From the NCBI GenBank assembly GCA_010645155.1, contig CM021314.1, forward strand, positions 2,488,254 through 2,552,253: DNA of 64,000 nucleotides, read 5' to 3'. Shown one piece after another: positions 11,449-21,400 of this stretch. The stretch is from Tigriopus japonicus (taxonomy: Eukaryota; Arthropoda; Copepoda; Harpacticoida; Harpacticidae). Below the pieces are notes generated by a model. That model did no database searches. It was not told the DNA's origin and was given only the letters and a program-made list of their open reading frames with translations. Position numbers and translations under genes: made by a program. The number at the start of each line of letters is the position of its first letter. Position 1 is the first letter of the stretch.

Positions 11449-11826
11449 AGCTAGAGGTTGTTGCGAGCTACTAAATGGGCAGAAAGGAGAATTGTCTGTT
11501 AAAGACTTCGAAGCAAAATTTCAATTACACACAAGCTCAAATATCTTATCAATCAAAGTGTCCTTCGAATTGAGATTGTGTCGAGATAAATGAAAGTAAA
11601 GCAATCTGAAATGTGAAGCCAACTCTTTTCCCCTGTGTCAAGTTCCTTCCAAACACCTTAAACATGGGAGATTTTCATACATTTTGCTTCAAAGTTTGAA
11701 TATATTCAAATGCAGAGCATGAAAACCATTAAAGAGCATCACATTAACCAATAAAACAAGGATAAATCATGCATAATACCAAAAAGAAAACAGTTCAAAA
11801 ATCACCGATCAAAATAAGTGCTTTAT

Positions 11827-11975
11827 TTAAAATACATTTAAAAAATCTTTCAATCCAATGGTGTATTTTTTCACTTGAAGGATTGCCAGTACATTGTAGG
11901 AATTGAGGTACTTAGGATTAAATTGCAAAGCCTTATCCTGATATCCACCATTTAGAATGTAGTAAACTTTGCGGC
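11827..11975 (-). CDS. Possible terminal exon of an unrecognised gene
   Basis: On the minus strand a splice acceptor (TTTTTTAG) is followed by 49 open codons, including RKVYYILNGGYQDKALQFNP, and a TAA stop. AATAAA overlaps the stop (11822-11827). This is the expected layout of a 3' terminal exon. Its entry phase (2 bases) fits the exit phase of the exon-like block at 17309-17507 on the same strand, so both may belong to one gene with a 5.3-kb intron holding the LTR element and foldbacks. The protein is not recognised. AT-rich chance ORFs of this size do occur, so confidence is low. Confidence 0.3.
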
Positions 11976-13639
11976 CTAAAAAAGCAATAAATCATTTAGT
12001 TGTTAGCTCACTTTGAGACAATGATCTTATAAGATTTATGTATAAGAATGATAATGATTTTCATTGCAATCAGTCATTTTTAATTGGACAAAATTTTGAC
12101 ATTAACTTTTGGTAATAACGATTTATAGATAGAGAAAAAAGAGAGAAACTGATGGAAGCTGTATGAAATATAAAAATCATATGAAATATAATATGTAAAT
12201 ATATAATGTATGATGAAGAAGGAAAGACATTTGGGCTAAACTTAATACATTTAAACTTCAAACCATGATGACATTTTTTTGTTTTTTCTTCAAAGTTCTT
12301 TGGGTTTTATGTAGTGTTTCACAGCATCAATTGAATAAGCAGAGTGAGAAAAAAGATTGTTGATTTTGTGCTCCGTAGTGTTGCGCCGCCCTCTTCTGGT
12401 GATTCTGGTCATTCCTACTCTGCGCTCGATCAAATATTTCAAACGGTCAGTTGCTCCGCAACAAACGGTCGAGAATGAGATGCGATGTAGAATTAACACC
12501 AGAGGCCACGACGGTGCTACGGAGCAAACAAACAGGCCCAGCTGACCTAGCTATTTAGCCTAACAATCAACAGCTGATTTTTGATTAAGACACCTACCGA
12601 ATTTCAAACCAACAGCCTGACGGTGGGCCAAATCAGCCTGAAAATAACGCACCCCACTAGGGAACAATGCTTAAGTCTTAACTTCTTGAAGAAGCTTGTT
12701 CATGATTCACAAAAAATGGCCAAATTTACAAAGGCAACAACATTTCAGAGGGAAATATTAAGGATTTTAGCCAGTTAATGAACTTGATGTATAGTTATTC
12801 AAGTTATTCTTCTTGACATGTACTTCAACTCCTAGAATGTGGACATAGTCGATTGAAATTGTAATATGAAAAACGACTTTGCTCAGTAGAACAGATTGCA
12901 AAAGAGCAGTGTGGGTTAACTTTAAAAGTGGCCTATAAAACGATATGGGGCCTGGCCCCATAAATTGAGGCTATTTCTCCTTGGCGAAGGTCGTTACTTA
13001 TAGTATTAGATTTCCTAAGAGAGAAAAAAAAATAACGATATTCGGATTTTTCTTGTTGCAGGATTATTCTGTGTTGCATGAGGCGATGTTGGTCAATGAC
13101 TAGATGTATTTCTCTTGGAGACATTGAAATATATACATAATGGAATGACTAGTACACGAGCTTGAGCATAGATGACTAGAGTGAAGGCGGGAATAGAACA
13201 TCTCCCTCTTTCGGGGCACAAGTAAAATACATAAAACTATAAATATAAAATTGGATATCACAGATGGGAAAGTTAAATCACAGTAGTGACTAGAATGTAA
13301 ATTGACTTGACTAGAATACAACATTCCTTTCCCTCACCGGGCATCGCTTTCTTCCGCTGAGTGACATCGCTTTCGTCCATGGTGGCTCCGCTCTCATCCA
13401 CTGTGGAACACTGTCATGGCGGGGTTGGCCACATGGCGGGAAATGTGCCGGGGAATCCTTCTTCCCGGCCACCAACGGTCCAGCGCCATCCTCCTTGAGG
13501 CACCATCCTCCATTGAGGCACTTGTGGGCATTGGTGCGGCCACATCCGGGTATCGCGCCGGCCAACAAAGCGGGAATCACGCCGGCCACGGGTTCGGTCT
13601 CGATTTGGACGAGTCGGGGGCTTCGGTTCATCGATGGTA

Positions 13640-13731
13640 GTCTCCACGTCGATGGTGGTCTCCACGTCGATGGTGGTCTCCACGTCGATGGTGGTCTCCA
13701 CGTCGATGGTGGTCTCCACGTCGATGGTGGG
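13640..13731. repeat. 18-bp minisatellite inside the LTR element
   Basis: Five near-perfect head-to-tail copies of GTCTCCACGTCGATGGTG. The unit is a multiple of three, so every frame stays open across the array. That explains the overlapping ORFs reported on both strands here. Confidence 0.9.
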
Positions 13732-13930
13732 TAAATCCACACACTTGTGGGCTCATCCACTCCGAGTATGGTGGGGTCAGCCGGACCCATGGTAGGATCT
13801 TGTCGGATCCGTGACGGAAAACGTCCCGGGGAAACGAGATCTCCCGGGCACGCGATGGTTCCGCCACCCTCCGATGAGGCACCACCCTCCAAAAGGCACC
13901 ACTCACTCCCCCCAAATGCACTCTAATCGT

Positions 13931-14146
13931 TAATCACCGATGTCAAAGATGCGTGACGTCACACCTCTCAGGTTAAATTTAGGTTAAGTTAGATTTGAAT
14001 GAAGTTAAAGTAGGTTTAAATTAGGTTAGGTTAGGTTTAAGTTAGGTTAGGTTAGGTTTAGTTAGGTTAGGTTAGGTTTAAGTATGGTTAGGTTAGGTTT
14101 AAATTTGGTCAAATGTGACGTCACTTATCTTTGACATCGGTGATTA
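13931..14146. repeat. Inverted-repeat unit with a TTAGG-like core
   Basis: A 32-base inverted repeat (AATCACCGATGTCAAAGAT... with TGACGTCACA at its inner side) flanks about 150 bases of degenerate GGTTA/TTAGG repeats, with runs of TTAGGTTAGG at 14025-14090. It lies inside the LTR element, just downstream of the primer-binding side in the minus orientation. It could be a small DNA transposon nested in the LTR element, or a hairpin belonging to it. The arthropod telomere repeat is TTAGG, but the sequence is degenerate and internal. Confidence 0.75.
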
Positions 14147-14709
14147 CCGGTCACACAAATGCACAGTCGAGGCTCAGGTCACAAGTCGGCTCGCAGGTCG
14201 GCACGAACCGACTGCGCCATGTTGCATTAGGTGATGTTGGTCAATGACTAGATGTATTTCTCATGGAGACATTGAAATATATACATAATGGAATGACTAG
14301 TACACGAGCATGAGCATAGATGACTAGAGTGAAGGCGGGAATAGAACATTCTGTAACTATAGAGACGTGTAAAGGACTGGCACGATTTTTGAGCTTTTTA
14401 GGCTGATCGGGCTGCGCCACAATCGCTGCAAAAACTACCATGATCAAAGCTCTTCCAGTCTCTCCAAAACCTTGAACGCAAAATTACTCGTTATGAACAG
14501 AACTTATTCAAAGTTTTTTGTTTCTACGTCTTGCATTCCACATTCAATTTGAGTTGGCATGTAAGAGTAACTGACCACCAAAAAGGCAGAGCATCGCATT
14601 ATCTTAAATTGCGCTGAAGGTTAGTCAATACCTCAAAAACTGGCAGCACTAAAACCAGATGGCGTCCTAGTGCCGATATAGGGAGCAGCCCACCTCTCTA
14701 TTGTACTTC

Positions 14710-14839
14710 AGGACGGATTTCAAAAATACACACTGGATCCGATCATTGCACTTCAATGAGAGGTTTTGCAACAAATATATTGTCCTGCTGAATTTTCAAT
14801 GTACTGATTGGACCCAAGGTGTATTTTGAAAGTAATCCT
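14710..14839. repeat. MITE family B, copy 1
   Basis: About 130 bases with inverted ends (AGGACGGATTTCAAAAATAC and the complement of GTATTTTGAAAGTAATCCT). A second copy at 35914-36044 aligns throughout. No coding capacity. Confidence 0.75.
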
Positions 14840-14880
14840 TAAATCATAGTTAAATTGCATGTGAATGAACTAAGAAAAAC

Positions 14881-15312
14881 ATGATGTTGATTTGAACTCA
14901 AATTATGGGATTCGGAAGATTCTCGTTGCCCGTCTAGGTTGAGAGATGTGAGTTTATCCTGACAATGGTTTTGGTTGCGCAACGGGGCTTAAATAACAAA
15001 ACAAAGGATCAAGAATCCGGGATTATAAAATCCGGCAGTTTCCAAAGCATCCAAGTCGCGAAGGTGGTCTGTGGAATGCGAAAACCAAGATTGGAAGAAC
15101 AAGGGTTTTCACATTTCACAGACTACCCTCATGAGTTACATGCTATGAAAAATGTCGTATTTTTAAATCCCGTACTCCTGATCGTTTGTTTTGTTATTTA
15201 AGCCCCGTTGCGCAACCAAAACCATTGTCAGGATAAACTCACATCTCTCAACCCAGACGGGCAACGAGCATCTTCCGAATCCCATAATTTGAGTTCAAAT
15301 CAACTACATCAG
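14881..15312. repeat. Foldback element, near-complete palindrome
   Basis: The two halves are reverse complements over about 200 bases each, centred near 15096. The outer 115 bases match almost perfectly, for example TTTGAACTCAAATTATGGGA on the left and its complement at about 15280-15303. The inner part diverges more. A 78-codon ORF at 14965-15201 lies across the palindrome and is not taken as a gene. The inner motif GTCTGTGGAATGCGAAAACC is shared with the foldback at 16263-16898. Confidence 0.85.
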
Positions 15313-16262
15313 CCCAAAATATGTGGATTTGGGAGGGGATGATTCCCTCTACACGATACAATAACTTTTAAGATCATATCATCTTGATTTCAAACATGAG
15401 TGACTTCAAAAGTTATTTTTATGACTCGCTCTGATTTTTCCAATTTGACGCGTGGATCAGCACCATCTCGTGAAAATTCTCTGAACCTCAACGCACAACA
15501 AACCCTTGATCTGGGTTAATTCAATTGATAACCACGTCACCTTACACAAGGGGAGCACAATATGTTAAAATTGATTTGCGAGTTCATGGTGGGCGTGGCT
15601 GCAAATGAGCGGATCATGCGCTCTCACCAGAACCGAGTGTGTTTAAGTTGATTTCTAAGTTCATTACAAAATGGTTTATGAAAAAAGATGTATGAAATCT
15701 TTAGGAAGTTGGTTTTTTTGGTACAAGTTTTGCGTTTTTTGCTTTTTTGGCCATTACATTCTGGGTCCAAAAAATTTGGGTATTTTGATCAAAATCTAAA
15801 AAACCATTCGAAACACTCTGAAGAGTAACATGGCTTTAAACGGCATAAAAACTGCTCAATGACGCATATGCGCCGTCAAATTTAGATGTACTACTCAAAG
15901 ACAATAGAAGTTGCGATATTGAGCAGATATCGTCCATGAGGGATTTTGGAGTGGTATCCAAGATAATGACAATTTCGATGAGTATATCCAGTTGAAATCG
16001 GGGAAGGCATTTCAAATGTGTGGCTGGATCTATTGCACTTTCAAGTCCAAAGATAGTGTTTGTGTATGTTGATCAGTAAGGCTCGGATAAAGTTGCTATT
16101 TTTCGGCACAAAGTTGCAGTTCTTGAGCCCTAAAGTTGCAACTTTTTTGATTAAATATGGGTTCAAATCGACAAAAGTTGCAAAAAGTTGCTAGTGTCTG
16201 GTCTAACCATGTCGCTTTTAAGTGAAAATGTCAAATTTGACCAAATTTATGCCTCAATGAGG

Positions 16263-16898
16263 CATGCAGGGGGAGGTTTAAGTGATCTCTTCAAAAATCT
16301 TATCGCGGGCGGATGAAAGAAGAGAAAAGGCTTGTTCGTCAGTGTAAGATTTTGGTCAGTGCAAGGGTTTTCGCGTTTTACAGACTGCCCTTACGACTTA
16401 GATGCTACAAAAAATGTCGAATTGCAAGTTTGGACATTTTGTCTCTCGCTTTTGTAAGAATTTGCACAATTATTCTTTTGATTAAAAAATGGCAAGCACT
16501 TAAGAAAGACCTTTGATATTGAAGAGAAACCCGTACAAAACACGGCATTTTGTTTGGCACCTTGATGGTTTTGGAGCTTTACAATACAAATCAGTGCTTA
16601 TAACATCACTTACCCTTGTACTTACCCAAAAAAGTGGCCTTTTGTTGAGAATTTTCTCATGCAAGAACGAGCAAATAAAGTGTGCATTTTTTCCCAAAAT
16701 CCTAACCAAAGGTGTTCAAACTTGTAATTCGACATTTTTCATGGCATCTAATTCACAAGGGCGGTCTGTAAATTGCGAAAACCCTTAAACTGCCCAAATT
16801 CTCACGAGCCACCCACTGTTGCCAAACAAGCCTTTTCTCTTCTTTCATCCGCCTGCGATAAGATTTTTGAAGAGATCACTCAAACCTCCCCCTGCATT
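16263..16898. repeat. Foldback element with about 200-base arms
   Basis: The ends TGCAGGGGGAGGTTTAAGTG and the complement of CACTCAAACCTCCCCCTGCA are inverted. The pairing goes on through GATGAAAGAAGAGAAAAGGC and a GGGTTTTCGC...ACAGAC motif on each arm. A deleted relative lies at 18300-18445. ORFs of about 60-96 codons inside are by-products of the repeat. No transposase was seen. Confidence 0.8.
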
Positions 16899-17308
16899 TC
16901 TCATTCTGGGCGAAAGTTTGTCTCATCTTTAACCTTTGGCTTCCTCAAGAACTCAGTTTTGCTTTGCACAAATTTTTCTAGAATGAAAAAATATAGTTTT
17001 TTAAAAGGTCCTGAAAAAGTACGTATTAAGTATGTCTCGCTAAGGTGGAATGAATACTCTTGAGAATATCATCCTCCCTTTGCATGAGCTTAAAGAGGGC
17101 CCTTCAGAAGCAAGAATATTTGTTTAGCCGTCTGAAATGGAACCATGGCCGGAAGTTTGACTTTAGTTTTGGATTCCGGGGCTCTTTTAATTGTCATGCG
17201 GGACTGCGGCAGTCGACGAACCGTGGAAATAGCACCACTTTAAATTTTTCTGAAATCGCCACGCTTGAGACTTAACTTCGAAGAGATTCGTTAGTTTTGA
17301 TGGTTTAC

Positions 17309-17778
17309 TATAATTTTCATCAAGAATAATGGGCAGATTCCATATCAATATGTCTCTCATAACTTCTTCAAAGTCTTTAACCAGGTTTTCTTCATCCAGA
17401 GCTACATGGATCAAGTGAGATTGAGCGAGGCCCGTTACCCCGTCCGTGTTAATTTTCCTGCATAATTTTATTACTTTCATATTCCAATACTCGTTGTACA
17501 CCTCTAGCTGGTAAGAGTGGAAAACTCAATAAACAATAAATAATAGCCCCGAGTTAATAAAAAGATGCAATATTGGGATTAATCTCGTTTTATTTACATA
17601 ACTTAAAAACAAAAGTGCGCAAGGATTCATAAAGCAATCATTTGATGTCCAATTGATGTCTCTCAAAGAATTGAAACCATGTTGTTTGATTGTGTTAAGC
17701 AAGATATATTCAAACTCCTGATCCATTGACTTTGACTCGGCTTTGTGATAATAAGTTTCCAACTTATGTTGAAGCCAA
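17309..17778 (-). CDS. Possible two-exon coding block, protein not recognised
   Basis: Two open segments join in frame on the minus strand. The first (17598 up to about 17778) ends at a GTAAAT donor. The second (17309-17507) starts after a good acceptor (CCACTCTTACCAG). The 90-base intron between them is in phase 0. Joined residues include NPCALLFLSYLEVYNEYWNM across the junction, and the second segment is acidic and helical. Upstream the frame meets stops (TGA TAA at about 17790), so either another intron lies there or this is a pseudogene. The exit phase suits the terminal exon at 11827-11975. I do not recognise the family. Confidence 0.35.
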
Positions 17779-18299
17779 CTTGGATTTTATCATTGGGATT
17801 GGTCAAGGGCATTCTTCATTTCGTTGAATGATATAGATTTTCTTCTCTATGTCCGCTTTCAATACTTAAATGTAACTGGGGCTCTTAAGACCAAAGAAGA
17901 CTGTAAAAGATCAGATATTGAATTCTCTTCTTCAGCTGAGTCACTTCATCTTAGAGAGAGGAGATTTCCAGTACTTTACTCGAAACACGCAAAAAGAAAC
18001 CTTTTGAAAAAAAACCTTTTGAAAAATTGTTATCATTGTACCTTTCCCGCATAGATCTCTCGACTCTGATTGCGCCAAAAGTCCCTACCACACAGGAAAG
18101 AGAAGTAATAAATAGGGGTGCAGATTTCTGATTTTTTGAAAATTGCCAAAACTAAGAAAAAAATGGCCACTAGATTCGAGAAATGAGCATAAAATTTCAC
18201 TAACACTAACATGGGAAGCATTTGGGCCTGGAAAATGTTAGTTTGAACCAATTGATCTTAGCACCACGTGTGGTTAGATTTAGACTTAATGGCAGATCC

Positions 18300-18445
18300 G
18301 AGGGAGGTTTGAGTGATCTCTTCAAAAATCTTATCGTGGGGGATGAAAGAAGAGAAAAGGCTTTTTCGGCAACAGTGGGTGGCTCGTGAGAATTTTTGAA
18401 AATTCTGAAAAAAAAAATGAAAAATCACTCAAACCTCCTCCTGCA
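18300..18445. repeat. Internally deleted copy of the 16263-16898 foldback
   Basis: It begins AGGGAGGTTTGAGTGATCTC, runs through the GATGAAAGAAGAGAAAAGGC segment, and ends with the inverted terminus (CACTCAAACCTCCTCCTGCA). Only about 145 bases remain, so the central portion has been lost. Confidence 0.75.
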
Positions 18446-21400
18446 TCTCTAATTGACAGGACGTGGTTTTTATTGCGCCTCCAAAACTGTGTCAACTGTT
18501 CTTGATGGAAAATATCTTTCTGGTAGCATTGCGTATCTTTCAGAGAAATAATGTTGTGAAGATTGTTTTTATAGTCAATATTTTATTGTCAAGCTCTATT
18601 TTTGTTCAAGATTGTCAATAATCGTGTCCAATGATCTGACAAAACCTGAACTGTGGATTACACTTCTTTGAATTTTGGGGCAAAATATCTTTTCTTTTTT
18701 TTGCCCAAAAAGACATATTTTTTCGTTCATTTATTTTTTTGATTGCCCAAAACAAACAATGTTCGTATTTATTTGCTCAAAGAAGACATTTTCTGTATTT
18801 TGGTAACCGAAAAAGACAATCCTTGCCAAATTTTGGCCAAAATTGACAAATTTCGCATTTAGTTGCCCAAAAATGACAAATGAAATGAAGAATCTAAAGA
18901 ACTAGCAGGACTAGAGAACTAACTAAAGAAGCTAGCAGGTAGGAAATAAACATGTTTTGGGCTTAAAATTTTATTTGTCTCAAATCTGCACCTCTAGTCT
19001 TACGCTCTAGAGGTTTACTCAGTGCTAAATTGTGTTTTTTGATAAAACAGTGTTCATAATTATGTAATTCTACCATAGCATATCAAATCTCGGGAAATAG
19101 TAGTTCAATAACAATTCAATAAAGGCGTGTGCTCTTGTTCATGGGAAAATATACCGTTGAGTCAAACTGAAATAAATCACATGTGATCTCTTCTCTCCTT
19201 TTGGATAGCCTGGAGAGCCAACCACGTGGTTAAAGATGATCGAACCCTAGCTCGATTTCATTGACAGCATTGGCTTCATTAGTCCCCTTGACACCATCCA
19301 CGCTTGGGCCAGGTTCGTTGCTTTCATTCAGCATGTTCACGCCCACGAACAAATAGAAACTCGCCATGATCCGAGCACTAAGTACCGCTTAAGTGGCCAC
19401 CTTTCACTCTCCAGTGATCGAAGGTCCGACGTGGTAAACCATCGTCGTCCTGTTTTAAAACATCCTATAAATTTCCCACTCGTTAAACGACAACTGAACT
19501 CGGAGGGTTGACATCGCTCTTGTCTGACAAAACACTTGAACCAACCACCCTTCATCGATACTTTTGAAAAAGAATATAATCAATATAGTCCAAGAATCCT
19601 GTGGTTAAGGAACCATTCAACCGTTTGTCTTCGCCTGAAGTAATTATCAATGATTTGTCTCGTTTTGTGACCGATATTGTGAGTGGATAGTTCTCATGGT
19701 TAACCTTGATTTCAACTCGGATCAAGTGCCATGTCGCTCGTAGTATCGGTCATTAACTGAGCCAAGTTATACTTGACTGCGTGATATAATAATGGACATT
19801 GGGGAACACGAACTATTTTCTACGGACATTCGAACAACATTCAGTTTGCTTGGAGAAACATTTTTTGTTCTGTGTAATACATTAAGAGATGGTGGTTAAG
19901 ATAGAATATACTCTTGCTACAAAGATCACTTTTCGAATTAATGGTTTGGGTTTGCTGTACTACGTTGTAATGTTTTTGAACCAGATTATTTGAGTAATGA
20001 AAACTAAGTTCTAACTTTTGCCATCTTTCACTCGGAGTTTACTTCCCTCGTTTTCCGAAAAGTCTTATTGTGGTAGGCCTTTGACTAAAAAAAAATACGA
20101 ATATGACAATACTAAGCTAGATATTGGACTTCATTCATATCACTTTCATTCAAAAAGGTTGTTGAAAATTGTTTTGAATTAATCATAATTGTGTTCTGTT
20201 TGATGGCCGCAATTAATATTATAATTGGATCTTTGTTCGCCAGATTTTCTGTCCAGACCGAAAATATGGATTTGATGTTAGGTTTTATGCGTTCGTATAA
20301 ACACACAACTTTCGAGCACCTGTAGTGGCCTTTTTCAAGTTATTCAATTTTTGGACCTGTTTCTAAATTAGATAGGTCATTCTTTAACAAAATGAGCGGG
20401 AATGCAACTTTTGACTGAATGTAAAAAAAAACATTTATTGGAGAACCAACGCTTGAATTAAATACTTTTGTTTGGAGAGTGCTTTTTTTAGGCTCTCTAG
20501 TTGGTCTTGTTTCAGATTATTTCCTTACAGAGTTATTTGAAAAATACTCAAAATCAATGCAGTTGTATGAAGCTATCACAATTCTTCACTGGAGGCGTGG
20601 GCATTTTTAAGAATTGAATAAAAAAGACAAAATTCAAGTTATAAAAGCAGATAAACAAAACATTTTATTCAACTTCTTTATAATTTGGCTCCATAGGTCT
20701 CAATGATTCTTTTCATTGCTTTGCTTTCCAAAAAATCAAGGCTTTTTGACCTGAAAAACACAACTTACAAGCTAGAAAGGATTCATAATCGCAAAGACGC
20801 TTTTATGAACATAATGACCACATTGAGAACTCTTTGGTTTGAGTTCAACAATCTTCAAGATTTAAACGTTCATTGTCGACATACTTTACTACGTATTCTT
20901 ACTTCGAAATTGAAACACTCTATAAAGAGCTGTGTCTTCGGGTTTTCGCTATTTTCTGAATCCCACAAGGCTTGAGTCCATAAATATTCATCAAAGATAT
21001 TTTATGCGTAATGAAAGTGGAACGGATGAAGCCTTGGTAAAAGTGTACAGTTCCCTTTTCTATACCTAACCTCAAAGCATCAATCGGTCGGCCAGTCACA
21101 TAAACGATTTGAAGAGGCACCTAAATGGCGAAAGATTCTCTTCAAATAAAAGTCACAAGTGCACAACACACTTGTTACTTTTAGAAATGACTAATGGCAT
21201 GGTCCTCTGAGCTGGGGAAAGAAAGCCGGTGCTTTTTATGAATGCGATTTAGCTCCTTACTTGCCTAACACAAGCGGCACACACTACGCGTAACGTACAG
21301 TAATGCTAGCTACTGTAACAGGCTCTCACAAGCAGATAAAGAGACTAGCCTCAACTTCCATCAGCCGATATTGAGAGTTTTTAACTTTTCAACTATCAAA

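Larger units (their letters stand above)
13072..14348 (-). mobile_element. Non-autonomous LTR retrotransposon (TRIM-like)
   Basis: Two direct repeats of 129 bases (13072-13200 and 14220-14348) differ at about four positions and start TG and end CA. TTCTG flanks both sides (13067-13071 and 14349-14353) as a 5-base target duplication. On the minus strand the 5' LTR is followed at once by TGGCGCAGTCGG, complementary to the 3' end expected for a tRNA-Ser (CCGACTGCGCCA). The 3' LTR is preceded by the purine tract GAAAGAGGGAGA. A TATA-like ATATATTT lies in each LTR. The interior of about 1 kb is GC-rich and has no gag, protease or reverse transcriptase motif. It must therefore move with proteins supplied by another element. 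Confidence 0.88.

Noticed and set aside
13311..13892. 193-codon minus-strand frame with PSTWRP repeats as a gag-like gene
   Set aside because: It opens with TTG, owes its length to the 18-bp minisatellite, and has no capsid or zinc-knuckle motif.
14010..14110. True telomere end or large interstitial telomere
   Set aside because: The TTAGG-like units are degenerate, only about 100 bases long, and held inside inverted repeats of a retroelement.
20703..20975. 90-codon plus-strand frame as an exon
   Set aside because: The residues look helical, but no donor, partner exon or family pattern was found.
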